The notes below the pieces were generated by a model. The model did not search any database. It worked only from the letters and a program-made list of their open reading frames with translations, and was not told the origin of the DNA. Shown one piece after another: positions 22,871-34,533 of a stretch of DNA of 64,000 nucleotides. This DNA comes from Amphirosellinia nigrospora (lineage: Eukaryota; Ascomycota; Sordariomycetes; Xylariales; Xylariaceae), in NCBI GenBank assembly GCA_004123355.1, contig SCHM01000004.1, forward strand, positions 5,917,017 to 5,981,016, given 5' to 3'. The translations under genes and the position numbers were made by a program. The first letter of the stretch is position 1; every line of letters starts with the position of its first letter.

Positions 22871-24507
22871 TCACGGCCGATAAGCACCGTCCGAATCCGA
22901 ATCCGAATCCGGATCGAGAGGAGGCATATCAAATATCTCGTTGACCTCGTCCGCCAAAGCTCTCCAATTCCCTAGCAGCGCTACGTTGTGCTCGCAGATT
23001 CGGAGAGCTCGCCTCACACTGGGCCGCTGATTGGGTTGTTCGGCCATACACAATGCAAGAAATACCATGAACTCGTCACTGTAACGCCCTGATCTGTAGA
23101 AATCCTCGTCGAGCCAGCTGTCGAAGGGGTTCAGGCCCAGGATGTCGTCGACCACGAAAGAGGGACGCCGGATATGATCATATACCAACCCTTCGGACAT
23201 ATTCGCCAAGTCGGTCATTATCTCATTGAGACTTCAGCTACGCTGCTTTTCCGAGGATGGTGATACTAGACTTACCTCGGCTATATGTAGTATGTTATCC
23301 CATTGTGCTTCGTGCGGACTGCGCATTGCTAGTTAGTTTGTATCGCGTAGAAACGCAGAAGCCGATAGTATATTCTTTCAGAGTCATGATACGTACTTCT
23401 CATCGTTATCAGCTAGGCCGAAATCAATAATCTGTATGCCATTAATAACGAATTTTTGAAGCGGGCCGATCTGGCTTCCTCACTTTCACTGCGGTATCCT
23501 CTAGTTAGCTACAAATCTCATAGTTATCTATATTCATGTCCGAAGGCATCAGAACGAATTTATCGTCCGACTTACGTATGGGCACTCCCCGGTGGCAGGC
23601 TGGCTGGGTGTTGTCGCTGGGATCAAATTCGCCAAACATGACGTTTCCGATATGAAGGTCTCCGTGAATCAGTCTACTCGCTCTTCTCATGGGATTCGGT
23701 ATCTGTTCTCGTACGATTGCGGGCGGATTGAGGTTACCACGGTTTGGAGGCCAGGCTATCGCGACGCAGCCGCGGATCACTGCTCTCTAGGTCAATGCTA
23801 TACCGGCGACGAGAAAAATTGGAACATCTTACGACAGAGGAAAAAGTACCAGAGCAGAGGTTCTGATATCTCGTTAATGCCCAGCCCCTGACATCTCGCA
23901 ATCAGCTCGCCGCTACAGTAGCTCAAGTTAGTTGACCGCTTTCCTCCTAAGCTCTTTTTATCGCGCCCCAAAAAGTTGATAATAAAACTTGAGAATACAG
24001 GCCCACCGGGGAAATGATGCACTTGATCTTCGCTCGCCGTGTAATTTACAACGCTGTCAACGCATGTTGTGACTTACGCATCACCCCGGCTAAGAAACTC
24101 CATCACAAAGAAGTGGAATTGTCTAACAGCGGGGTGGTCTATTTGGCTAACTGTCAATTTCCATGGTAGAAGTCTAGACAAGTGGTGGAACACTCTGTAA
24201 AAAGGCTCATTCCAGTTCGCTGATTGATGGTGCTGGTTATCGACGATAGCTAAAAGGCGTATGATGTGTTCAGCCCCCAGAGTTGGCGGAGAATCCTCGC
24301 CTCGTCGAGGATCTCGTCGTTTCGGTCCCTGCCCCAATTATTTTGTGGCGCCTCCGCATGCTTCACCACAACCCTTTCCATATCTAGCCGGGAATTGATT
24401 CTCTTGAATGTGATGATGCCGCCATTATATTTATCGGCGAGAAAACCATGCTCTCTAGTAAAGTAATATGCTAGATCAAGAGCCCGAGGCCCGGGGACGT
24501 TGGCCAT
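22871..24507 (-). CDS. Protein-kinase-fold (APH/kinase-like) protein, copy A
   Basis: Multi-exon gene for a kinase-like fold. Seen in order: N-terminus MANVPGPRALDLAYYFTREH with the candidate ATP lysine in MERVVVKHAE; the helix C region (DEARILRQLWGAEHIIRLL); a hinge FHFFVMEFLSRGDA; then VAIAWPPNRG; the catalytic loop LIHGDLHIGNVMFGEFDP (HGDxHxxN, as in aminoglycoside/choline kinases and atypical protein kinases); the metal-binding IIDFGLAD; and the C-terminal lobe DEFMVFLALCMAEQPNQRPSVRRAL, ending in an acidic DSDSDSDG tail. Key residues are intact, so activity is plausible. One coding-strand G run is a base short at 24274-24278. It is divergent to, and clearly paralogous with, the gene at 24763-26113. 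Substrate, and protein- versus small-molecule-kinase activity, cannot be told from sequence. Confidence 0.72.
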
Positions 24508-24762
24508 CTTGGATCATGGGATCTGTGGTACTGCAACAATAATGACGAATCACGGCTAGTGTTAGAAATAAAGGGTCAATGTCAAGACTCTGGTCATAGA
24601 CCACTCCGCCATCAAAGCATTATGCCCTTGTAATGAGACAAGCCATTTTCTTTGTTGCCTAAACCGAAAACGTATTCATACTTAAGACTCGTTTTATACT
24701 CTATACCTAGTATACATTCGATATAGGCGAATTTGTAATTCTTCTGTGTCTATTTTGCCAAG
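24508..24762. promoter_or_regulatory. Shared divergent promoter region of the two kinase-fold genes
   Basis: Only 255 bases separate the start codons of the two oppositely oriented paralogues, so they probably share regulatory DNA. No specific factor site was identified. Confidence 0.5.
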
Positions 24763-26113
24763 ATGCTACGAGCGAGCGAGCGTAAGAAGCTCAGGGAGGA
24801 AAACATACAACGCCTCACAGGGGAGTACTCCGAATATTTCACCAAGCATCGCAATTTGGAATTTGTGCGACGACTAGGCCTAGGCTCAGGAGCCGTAGCC
24901 CTTCTCTTCAAAGAAATTAGAAGCGAGGCGCCGGATACCCAGGAAAGAAACGTTGTCGTTAAATTTGCCTTTTCCGAGTATGAAAACAGAAACAAGCAAG
25001 CCGATGACGAGATAGAAAACGAGCTCAAATGGCTCAAAATCTTGCAGGGCGCGCGAGCATATCGTCAAGTTATTAGGTCACGAACTAGATAGGTCCAAGG
25101 TGTCGCGGCCTGCGCTGGTTTTAGAGTACGTTGAGTATGGCAGCATACAAGACCTCTGCAAAAGGATGACGGCGCATAATACTCATATCCCTAATCGAGT
25201 TCTATGGAGCATGTTTCTTTGTCGTAAGTACTCGATATTACATGAGATAGGCTTAAACCATTGTCGTACGTGAAATTGTAAATACTGGACAAGTTGACTC
25301 GAGTACAATTAGTCATTCGAGCTAGCATTGGCTTTGCGTATCCTCCATGGCAGGATGGGGAGAAAGAGACAATCCCAACCAGTGGAAACAAGAAGCCTTC
25401 GTCCATTATTCACAATGATCTGCACGATGAAAACGTGCTGATAGGCGAGTTGGACCCGGGTGGTACAGAGCATCGACACGCTCCGATTCTCAAGGTGAGG
25501 ACGATTATTAAGATGCTAGGGTGCAAATATGAAGCTTATTAGGAACTTTTAGGTGATCGACTTTGGTAAAACTATGGTAGCACCGCCTGGAAATTGGTGA
25601 GGAATAGTTAATCCCATAGAATACCAGTTTATCACTAACGCAAGGATAATTCACTTAGGGTAACGGCAGATCAGACGAATATACAAGAGGCAGCTAGGGT
25701 AAACAGCTTGATCCTATCTTCGGGGTCATCGGCCACCTAACTAACCATAACTTGTTATGCAGGTAATCACTGGTGTTGTTGCTATGAAATATTCGACCCT
25801 GAGAGACGAAAATATGGAAGTTGACATTCCCGACGAAACCGGCAACGTGCGCAAGATTGTAGTATTTACTGACCCAGCCCTCCGCGACAGTGCCTATCTG
25901 CTTCCGGCCTTGAAGAATCTCCTTCTACTATGCCAGGCGGCCAATCCGCGGGATCGGCCAAGTCTCCAGTATGTCCTGAATATGTGCGAGAATGCAATCA
26001 CGACACATACTGCTCAGAGCTATGCTGGAATCGCCAATTATGACAGTACGTTGGAGAGCGATGACTCTATTCGAGGCGTGGTACAGCGGATCGTGTTGAA
26101 TGCAGATACTTAG
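24763..26113 (+). CDS. Protein-kinase-fold protein, copy B
   Basis: Paralogue of copy A. It shows a glycine-rich loop RLGLGSGAVALLF, the lysine strand NVVVKFAF, a helix C region (DDEIENELKWLKILQ), EHIVKLLGHEL, a hinge PALVLEYVEYGSI, the catalytic loop IIHNDLHDENVLIGELDP and metal-binding VIDFGKT, then a C-lobe ending in NPRDRPSLQYVLNMCE. Exons include 24763-25223, 25313-25494, a short exon from 25553 with DFGK, a short exon near 25662-25697, and the last from 25762 to the stop at 26113. The frame shifts at 25047-25054 (GCGCGC, one base too many or two too few) before EHIVKLL. The catalytic Gly of HGDLH in copy A is Asn here, still normal for kinases (HxDLxxxN). Shared blocks with copy A: VIR..(I/V)..A.PP and GE(F/L)DP. 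Confidence 0.72.
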
Positions 26114-26473
26114 TTACAAAACTCGAGAATTCTTAAGGGCCCAGCGATGATTTCTCGGAATAACGTCCTGCAAATCATCAGTGAATTAGTAGCGACGTAA
26201 TAATGGGTGTTCTCTTCGTTATCACAGAAATGGAATCGTGATAGTTATGTAATAAAGTTACGTCTTCTAATTCCGTAAGCTGAATACCTATTGTGTCTGA
26301 TTAAGATTAGCGGGAGAGAAAACTTGTAAATAATATTTATTACATCCAAGTTGCTATGTCTACGTATACTAAGAACCCATAAGTATAGGGGTTATTTGTG
26401 TATTCTAGTTGCTGCAGGGAAGCCTGATCACCTTCGTGGGTTAGCTCCTCGCTATATACATACATGCCGTTGT
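26114..26473. other. Intergenic region, convergent gene ends
   Basis: 360 bases between the 3' ends of the copy B kinase and the HELMH gene; nothing recognised. Confidence 0.5.
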
Positions 26474-29400
26474 CTAAGGCTCATGAATCACGACACGGAA
26501 ACATTCCCCGGCAAACCTCCTCCAGAGGGTCCTGATGGGGATGGGGGTGGGGTGGTACACCCGCCATCCATTTATCGTTGGATCCCATCGAACCCATAGC
26601 GCAGCTGTAAGTAACATTAGTTAGCGATCTATGATCCTTATAAAAAATATGGTTGATTTTTTGGAGGGGAAAAGGGGGGAAGGGGGGCATATTCGGTGTG
26701 GCCCTACGGGAGCATACGAAGATCCAAAATCATCCTTGCAACCATTACATATAGATAGCGAGACTCTATCACAGTGTAGTGGCGATAAGGAATAGATAAA
26801 CGTCCGAAGTTTACTCACGTTGAGGTCTGCCACCCAAATTCGATGAGACATACTCCGGCATTTGGAACTCCCAGTCATAGGCCCATCGGCTCTCGTGGTC
26901 GTTCGGATATTGGTTTCTCAGGCGTGTCCGTTCTTCTTGGAGAAGGTTTCCACACCTAATGATTTCGAAAAGCCACGGTCCATACACGGTGCTTCCTGCC
27001 TGTCCCAGGTACTCGAGCAGGTTAGATGCCAAGCCGAGATAATCAAATTGTGCGACTGGAGTTCCACTGGGTATGCTGCGAAAGGGATTTCTAATCGAGG
27101 GAGGGGCGACGACGATCTCATCCGTGGTTGACCTGAGAGTTCGCCTTTGAATGACCTCATTTGTATTTATGCCCTGTGCCATCGCACTGGGTTTAATAGG
27201 GCCCCCATTCAACATAATATATTCAGATGATGGCTTGGTTAAGAAACCTGTCCTATTAGGACATGCCGCCATCATAAATAGGCCTGTTTGATTACCCCTT
27301 AGAACGGTGGCCTTGGGAGCATACTATGGAGGATGTAGGTGTATAAAAAGACGCATACCTATGGCAGAGTAAACCCAGCTTGCATGATCATAAGGCGGGA
27401 GCCTTTGTATAATCATAGCGTCATTGGCATCGTCCCAGGGAAGGGTATTAACTAAACGGTTTGCCTCTACGGCACAACCTACTTCATCGTGGTCTTTGAA
27501 GAGCCGAGCGAAGGTATTGAGGCCTGTCCGAAGACCACTAATATCCTAAGTTAGTGATACCTATATTTGAAAAGATGAAGATAGTTCCGGGCTAGTTTAG
27601 GACATCCACTGCAAAGAAACCGGCCTTCTTAGGTTCATACCGCACCCTCACTATCCCCTGGGCTGGAGGGACCATGAGTCTGAATAGCACTTACGTTTCG
27701 CCCACTGGGTAAAGGATTAACCACCAAAGTTAGCAAAGCTTCCATCTAATCCAATCTATGTGGTTCAAAAAGTGACCAGCCCCGGTCCCTTGTTTGTTTT
27801 ACTCACCGGTGTCGTCCACCACCTGCTTAATGCGTCGTCATACCAACCTCGGCGGAAGTCCACCCATAGATTCATCCTCTCGTCCCACTCCTTGACTAAT
27901 CCTTCATCTAAACTGGTCGCGTAGCCCATATTTCTGTCGACCGTTACTGGGCCATATGTTCTTGGCGCTGGTGGTTCATTGGCCGTATAAGACACGAAGA
28001 GAGGAGCCAAGTGAAATCCGCGGTCGCTCTTTCTGAGATTGGTTGGATCGTCCCAGAACGATGAAGCCAACAACATCGAAGCCCATGTCGATGGGACACG
28101 CCATGTCTTAAGAAGGTGGTCTGGAGAAAACGAAGGGTGCTTTAAATTCAACGTCGCTTTCCCCCGATACCCGGGCCATGACGCAAACAAAACGGTGATC
28201 GGCAATCCCCACGCTGTATTACTCGAAGTTAGTAAGGCCACGTAAGTATCAGTGGTTTGAGAGAGTTTTGTTTGGCCCAACCACCTCCTACACTGCTAAA
28301 ATTCTATACACTAAACCTACGCGATTCTTCTATGGTGCCGCCGAAAACTCCCTTTTCAAAAGCATGCCCTATCTCTGCTTCGCCATCGTAGTCTACAAAC
28401 TGCGGGGTTCAAAAGTGAGCATTTCCTCATACGCCGCGTACACACACACACACATATAGATATGTTAGATGAGTTCATGTGTGTGTGTGCGTGTGTGTGT
28501 GTGTGATAATTGCCTTACAGGTTCCCAGTATTTTTGTTCTTCGGGGTCCTTGCCTATGTTCAAATAGTTGTTAATGTCCTTACGGCCGCTTAGCACCCGC
28601 GTAAGATTTACATGGTGCATAAGTTCATGTAGTACCTAAACCCAACACTCGTCAATGAATTGAATCCCGTATGCATTGCTAGAGGTATATTTAACTCACA
28701 GTAGTGGTCACGACAATCATAATTAAACACCTTTCTGAGAGGGTTATGTCATCTCGACACAGAAGTCGGAGAAAACGGACACTATTCGAGAACATGGGTC
28801 ACTAGGGCGCTCTCGTGGCGTGGGCTTGAGGTGCCCTGAGAAGAATACTCGGAGCGCCGAGGAGTAGAAGTTATGTAACTCATTTGGCTGGGCAAGGACA
28901 TACCTACTCTATTGATATGAGACCCGACTCCACCGGGTCGGTTACACCCATGGAATGTGAGTCCGGGTCATCTTTGAAGGTCCATCTCGCACCCGAGAGT
29001 AGTGTCTCGAGCCTGAATCGCCAATCTGGCAGTTCTTTCACCGAGTCAAAGAAACTTTTTCTGCCCTTTGCCTTACATGCGAGTCTGTCCGCGTCACGCG
29101 ATAAGAGGACACGGGCACCATCATACGGTTGGTCTGCACGGACGTTCTTCCAGTAATCGAGACGACCAAATAAGACGGTTCGCATCCTTCAATCATTATC
29201 ATGCCTATCAGCTGGTGTGGTGTGGCAGAGCTTAATAAGGCATAGAGATCTGGACGAACCTACCAGTCATGTTGGTCGACGATGAGGGCGTTTACTATCC
29301 GATTCGCTAGCTCTAGAATTATGCCAAACTGCGCCCATACCTTGGCGTCGTCGATGCTCCATCGCAACCCCAATGTATGGTCTTCGTTTGGGTCGGGATC

Positions 29401-29984
29401 CCACCACCTGCTCTTTCTGAAGAACCTGAACCATTTTGACTCGTCTACCTTGATCCTTTCTAAATGAAAGACGGCCATGAGGGCTTCATCGTTAGTGGCA
29501 TATGTGACGCCCGTTAGGCGCTGGGCGTCGGCGATGACGGAGCGGGGGTCATCCTTGTGGTCCCTGACCCTACTATGGCCGCCCAGGATCTTGGGAAACC
29601 TCGGGCCAAAGGCGACGTACCGATTCAAGGGCCCATTTTGAAAGGTGAACATCTTCAGTACGGTCTGCTGGGTGACCTCGGAATAGAACAACCTGTCCTC
29701 GTGGAGTCCACGGGTGAAACCGTGAAAGTGTGAAAGCTGGCCGGGATCATCGGCCCAGTAGCGAGCGTCCAGGCGCGGGTACTCGGGAGCGAAGGTGGAA
29801 TGGCGGAACTCGTCCAGGGGGTGCAGGAATTCGTCTCTGACGTGACCATAGCGTAGGGCCCACGGCGACAACGGCCGTACGAAAGGATCTGGGGCGAGGT
29901 TGAGCAATGGGGTGTAGGGGCCCGGGCCCGGGGGGTCGTGGTGTTGTTGGGGTTGGGGTTGGGGTTGGGTTCCGGGGTCGCCAT
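26474..29984 (-). CDS. Large fungal HELMH metallopeptidase-like protein (many exons)
   Basis: Putative zinc metallopeptidase with no visible signal peptide. The HExxH motif is in VVTTTVLHELMHHVNL (codons at 28629-28615); about 45 residues later comes VDYDGEAEIGHAFEKGVFGG, whose Glu could be the third zinc ligand (gluzincin pattern). The N-terminus is Pro/Asn-rich (start at 29984) followed by PLSPWALRYGHVRDEFLHP. Exons supported by phase: 29264-29984, 29186 downward, ..28700, 28519-28635, 28321-28399, 27807-28213, 27695-27745, 27359-27545, about 26844-27330, and the last exon 26474-26605, ending FRVVIHEP. Frame breaks: a G6 run at 29930-29935 (7 expected) and near 28910. The join at 27330-27359 is out of phase and unresolved. 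Total roughly 1000 residues. Substrate unknown; family identity inferred only from the motif. Confidence 0.65.
28430..28505. repeat. CA/GT microsatellites in an intron
   Basis: An (AC)n run at about 28439-28455 followed at about 28480-28503 by a (GT)n run, inside the intron 28400-28518 of the HELMH gene. The two runs are complementary and could pair as a hairpin. Confidence 0.8.
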
Positions 29985-30606
29985 CGGATGGTTGTTAAAG
30001 AAGCCGTTCTTAAGTGACCGTTACAATGCGTCGTCACGGGCCTCAAAGTAATACAGCACTACCTACCTAGGTAACAACTTTATGTGTGTTGTTGGTGAGG
30101 TGGTGCTGCATTCTTAATTACCTACCTACCTCCTCCTATGTGGGATAAGAAGCCGTTACTGCATGTGTTAAAGAGAGGGAGAGAGGGTATAGCCGCATGC
30201 GTCCAGAATTTCCTGTCCTGGAAATAAACCAAATACGGTTAGACTGAGTTGAAAGCGAAGAGCAGGAACATCCATGCAGGACGATGGCACTAAACCTGCA
30301 CTAGCGCGACCCACTAGAGCTATAGGGAGGTACCTAGGTAGGTCCGTCCAGGCAGCGGGGTGTACGTTACCTGTAACGATGTAGATATCTATTCCTCAAA
30401 GTTGCAGAAACTCCATCAACAACAGCAACAACAACAACAACAGCAACAACAACAACAACAACAGCAACAACAACAACAACAACCACCACCACAAACATAT
30501 TGCTGTCATCATCTTCCAACGGTCACCCAAGGTAGACTAGACACACAACCAACAACATTACATCATCTGCCTTTCACACACATCTATGAGCCGTATCGCT
30601 GTCAAG
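29985..30606. promoter_or_regulatory. Divergent promoter region of HELMH gene and PSMD5
   Basis: About 620 bases between the two divergent starts. It contains two ACCTAGGT palindromes (30065, 30332) and the CAA/CAG repeat in the PSMD5 leader. Confidence 0.6.
30415..30486. repeat. CAA/CAG trinucleotide repeat in PSMD5 leader
   Basis: Twenty-two consecutive CAA or CAG triplets. They lie in the presumed 5' leader of PSMD5 and inside an upstream open frame (30360-30710) that would encode a 22-Gln tract and overlaps the PSMD5 start in another frame. Confidence 0.9.
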
Positions 30607-31746
30607 ATGGACACGGACACCATCCCCGTGTCCGGTGTCGACGACTTGGAAAGCCACCTCGACCAACTGGCCAGCGACCCGACCCTGCCTCCCGACAGCG
30701 AGCTGTTTGATCATGTCGAGCTCCAGATGACAGGTACACGCAGCGCCTCTCTCCGCTTACAGCAACCTAGTAACCTAGTACTTCTGCTGACCCCCGTTCT
30801 CGTCTCCAGACGCCAATACGCTGCCCTCATCCCACGTCTCCTCCCCAAGATTGCCGACATATTAAAGCGGTATCAGCGCGACCCCGCCGTCCTCTGTAGC
30901 CTGGCTATCAAGCTCCTCGGCCCCTCAGCTTCGTTCAGGTCATCCAGCTGGCCTCCGAGGAAGCCGTGGTCCAGGCCCTTCGATCCCCCGCGCCGTCGGC
31001 CAATCTGCTCGCCATGACTATTCTCGCCAAGGCAGCCAAGTCCTCGGGCGACGCCGCCATACTTGCTGCGAATATGAAGGGTGTCCTCACCAACTTCCTG
31101 ACCCGGTGGCTGAGTGCGCCTCAGGTCGAGGTCGGCGAGAAGGGCTCCAAAGTTCTCGGAGACCTGCTCGACATCGACTGCGACATGCAGCTGCCCGAAG
31201 GCCTGGCTGCGAGCGGCCTGGAGATCGCCGTCCGCCGAGCCCCCGGCCACGGAGCCGTGTGGAGAAGGATCTTCCAGGACCGTGACGTGTATGGCCTCGT
31301 TCTTTCTTTATGTAGTAATGGCCCTCACCAGAACCCCGAAACGCCCCATCAACTATCGCTTGCCCAGGGACGTCTGTTGCGCATCCTGCCTCGCTTCTCC
31401 GCTCTGAATCTCGCCGCCGTGACCAAGTCACACTTTCCAGAGCTCCACCAACAGTATGCCCACTCCGAAGGCGTCGGCGGCCTGCTATTCTTCGCCGCCC
31501 GACATGATCGACAAGGAAGACGTGTTGATGCACTTGAGCCTGATTGATCTCTTCGAGACCTTGCTAAGTATCCAGCGTATTACGCCTTTCTCGACCTACA
31601 AGATGAATACTCTGCGGACGCTATACCGAGAAGCGACAAGACAAGATAACACACTCAAGAATGCTGTCCAAAGTCTACCTGACCGAACGGTACCTGAGGA
31701 GGCCGATGAGCTAAGGCGGTTTATTCATGACGTCTCTGCCGACTGA
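30607..31746 (+). CDS. PSMD5: 26S proteasome assembly chaperone PSMD5/Hsm3 (S5b)
   Basis: Non-ATPase chaperone that helps assemble the base of the 19S regulatory particle; built of ARM/HEAT-like helices, no membrane segments. Conserved blocks: LDQLASDPTLPPDSELFDHVE near the N-terminus, ALIPRLLPKIADILKRYQRD, LASEEAVVQALRSPAPS and, near the C-terminus, DMIDKEDVLMHLSLIDLFE, typical of the family. Exon 1 is 30607-30733, exon 2 30810-31746. The start at 30607 is preferred over the in-frame ATG at 30586. Three single-base losses break the frame: at 30811 (exon 2 start, a C), at 30921-30924 (C run, before SFVQVIQ) and at 31498-31500 (C run, before DMIDKED). All are short C runs. Divergent to the HELMH gene. 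Confidence 0.85.
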
Positions 31747-32192
31747 TCCCGCAGCCCACATGGAACCATGACATTTTGCCATCCGGACTCTGGACAGAAT
31801 TACGAAGACTGTGCTAGGTAGCCTGGATGAACATGGAAACATTCTGTGATGTGGTCCAAGTGAGTTTCGGGACCACCCTAGACACCTCATTCAAAGTGGA
31901 CGTTGTGATCTATACATCTGTTAATGAAAGTATCCACGAATAACGTCTAGTAGTAGGCCTACAGTTTCGTAACCACGTCACCTTCTGAACCGCCGGCGTT
32001 TGATTAACTCAATATTAGATGATTCTTTATGCTTCACCCCCATCAATCAGTTGATATTGACGGGACGCTTATATATCAATACCACTAGTAAGTAGGTGTC
32101 GGGTACTTAACATTTGCCTCAGTGGTACGTCATTCTTCATCCCCGAGTTTCCGTGGCCGAACACGCCCATTCGCCCATCCCGGCCGCCTCGA
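31747..32192. other. Intergenic region, convergent gene ends
   Basis: About 450 bases between two converging 3' ends; nothing recognised. Confidence 0.5.
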
Positions 32193-34037
32193 TTAGCTTC
32201 GACAGCCTATTCCGTCGTACTCGACTTTCGGGTTTTGTGTTTTCACAAATGGCAGGCGCCCAGAGTAAGCTTTCGCATTAGCCATGATAGTTGCCTCCAC
32301 CCATTCACCTATGGGAGGCGGATGTCTGGATGAATCCATCTCTTTAAGACCTTCGGTGCAGAATTCGCGCTCCTCTTTATCCCCGGCCTCGTAGGAAAAC
32401 ACTAAAGATGCCGTGAAATCGACGGCCAACGGCGTCTGGTTCCGTAACCAGGGGTACGCCATCCAGGTGCGCCTACTGAACTTTCTAGCTTGCTTTTCTA
32501 TAGACGGGTCCGTATGGCCTAAGACTCGATTAGCTTCTTGTAGGCTCCGGTAGGTGACTATGCTGAACATGGCGTGAGAAGCGAATAGCTTCGCCGTCGG
32601 AAGTCGGCGAATTCGTAACAGCTCGGAAACAAGTCAGGACGAGTCAGATTTTCGACCTCGGTGATGCCCCCCTTTAGCCAGAGAGGCCAATATCGTTTCA
32701 TCTTGGTGTTGTAACTTTTCGGCCAAGGACTTCGCCCTCAAGCGCAGCTCGGCGGCGGTCATGGTGTCGGATGGTCTCGTTGCAGTGTCCGAACTAAGCG
32801 TGCTAAGCCAGGCCAAGTTGTCGCGTCCACCCATAGGCGGTACAACTGCTTGAGAACGGGCCCGATACCACTCTCATCGATGGCCTCCTTCAGTGCCGCC
32901 ATCCACTCAGGTGTGTGGAGACGCTTTCTCGACCTTGCCGGATGTCTTCCTGTAACTGGTGATTCAGTCAGATAGGAATGAATGGGGCGAGGACGTCGCA
33001 TGATAGCTTTTAGGCAGACTTACCATGTGGAAGATGCTCTCGAATGTCACGTGGAGCGCCATCCTTGTCATGGGCTGTGCCGGGCCACCCCTACTAATGA
33101 CGGCGATGAGACCGGCTGCATGGTTTTCTTGGTTCGAGCCTCTAGCAAAGTCATATAAGACCTGGACGTCCCAGGGATCGGTTAAACTTCTGAACTAGGA
33201 TGTATACTACGAGGGGCCGGCTCACCTCGGTCTTTTGCAACACGCATAGCGCGGCGATGGTGGTATTGAGATGTTCCACATTCGCATCGTCGAGTGCAGC
33301 CTTGAGACTGCGTAGGGCCCTGTTATACGTCCTCAGGTCCAGCCACGTGTGCGACGGCAAGCCTAGACGGCTATTCGTCCACGCACCGAGCAAAAGCTCA
33401 ACTGCATGGCTCAACGCCGGGTTCCCGTCGCCCAAGTGTTGTGGGATTAGGGGTAAAAAGGCCCCAAGATACGCAGGTCGTGGCCAGTACCGCGCGCAGC
33501 ATCTAGAGATGCGGTCAAGTTGGCTATGAGCTGTTCTGGCGGGTTCCATGGTATAGGCTTTGATAAGTTGGTGAACGAATGGCACTTGAGGTCCCTGGCT
33601 ACGTTCCCCGGGTCGAGGACGATGATGTCGCCGAGGTGCCGTCTTCTTCTGTCTGCTCTGCTCACACCTGTGCTCGCCGATGATGACAGTCGGCCTGTAT
33701 CCATGGTATTCCTTGCATCGTCCGGCAACTCATTATGGCTGCCATTGACTACAGAAGTCAGCACCCTCGCCCACAGCTTCCAGGATCCAACGCCTTCTGA
33801 GGGCGAAACGCCGGCCTGGAGAATGGCGGGCACCACTCACCAACGAATTTAAAGCTATTCCGGGCACCTGAACAGATTTCCAGCACGAGCGCATGTCCCA
33901 CAGGTCGGCCAATTCTCATCGCACTGTCCTCGAACTTGTGAATGCTGAATCTCCCTTATTGTTGTGCGTGGTAGACTCACTTTTGTTTTCCGTGTCTTGC
34001 AGAATGTGCAACGCTTACTCTTGGGGACACCGACCAT
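32193..34037 (-). CDS. Zn2Cys6 fungal transcription factor, multiply frame-broken
   Basis: Nuclear DNA-binding regulator. The binuclear zinc cluster is at the N-terminus: CTFCKTRKTK in exon 1 (33981-34037) and CDENWPTCGTCARAGNLFRC from exon 2 (starting 33923), giving the six Cys with C-x2-C-x6-C-x6-C-x2-C-x8-C spacing. The rest is the helical fungal-specific region (ILGAFLPLIPQHLG, HAVELLLGAWTNSR, DVQVLYDFARGSN, TPEWMAALKEAIDESG, LVSELLRIRRLPTAKLF). Further introns lie near 33190-33230 and 32955-33025. Frame breaks: after the zinc cluster (about 33862-33868), and at 33462-33465, 32917-32918, 32827-32828, 32667-32672 (C6, one too many) and 32633. Most are one-base changes in short runs. It ends VEYDGIGCRS. 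Target genes unknown; no obvious cluster adjoins it. Confidence 0.8.
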
Positions 34038-34508
34038 GGTTGCGTCGGCCGTGGCCGTGGTGTTGGGGGCTTCACAATGGCGATGGGACGGTCACGGGCC
34101 GATGGGGAATTTGGGTTTCTTCAATCGTGTGAACCAAGTGACGGACTGACAGACTGACTAATTAATTGATTCAGAAATGGTCGGGCCATGAGATGAGGTT
34201 GAAATAAGCTAGATATGTATGTACACCGCTGGATCCGGTAACCGAGTCCTTTTAAATGGTCGGATCAGACGTCGATGACAACTGTGGCTTGGGGGGCCCT
34301 GGGGCCCTGGGGCCATTATCAGAGTGACATCCAATCCGCCCAGCGTCTCATCTCTGCTTACTTTTTTATTTTATTTTATCTCTCCCTCCTCCTTCACCAC
34401 CTCTGCCCCTCCAGGACGTGGCGAAACAAGGCAGAGAGATTATGGGCGCGTGCCTGGAGCCAAGGCGGTCAACTTCCGCTGTGCTAAGCATGCAGGTGGT
34501 AAGGAGTT

Positions 34509-34533
34509 GCGATGCGATGCGATGCGATGCGAG
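34509..34533. repeat. GCGAT pentanucleotide microsatellite
   Basis: Five tandem units (GCGAT)n. The reverse-complement unit is found 3.6 kb away at 38151-38180, so the two arrays are inverted relative to each other. Confidence 0.9.

Noticed and set aside
30415-30486. Gln-rich protein encoded by the CAA/CAG repeat as a main gene
   Set aside because: The frame has no conserved sequence outside the repeat and overlaps the PSMD5 start.
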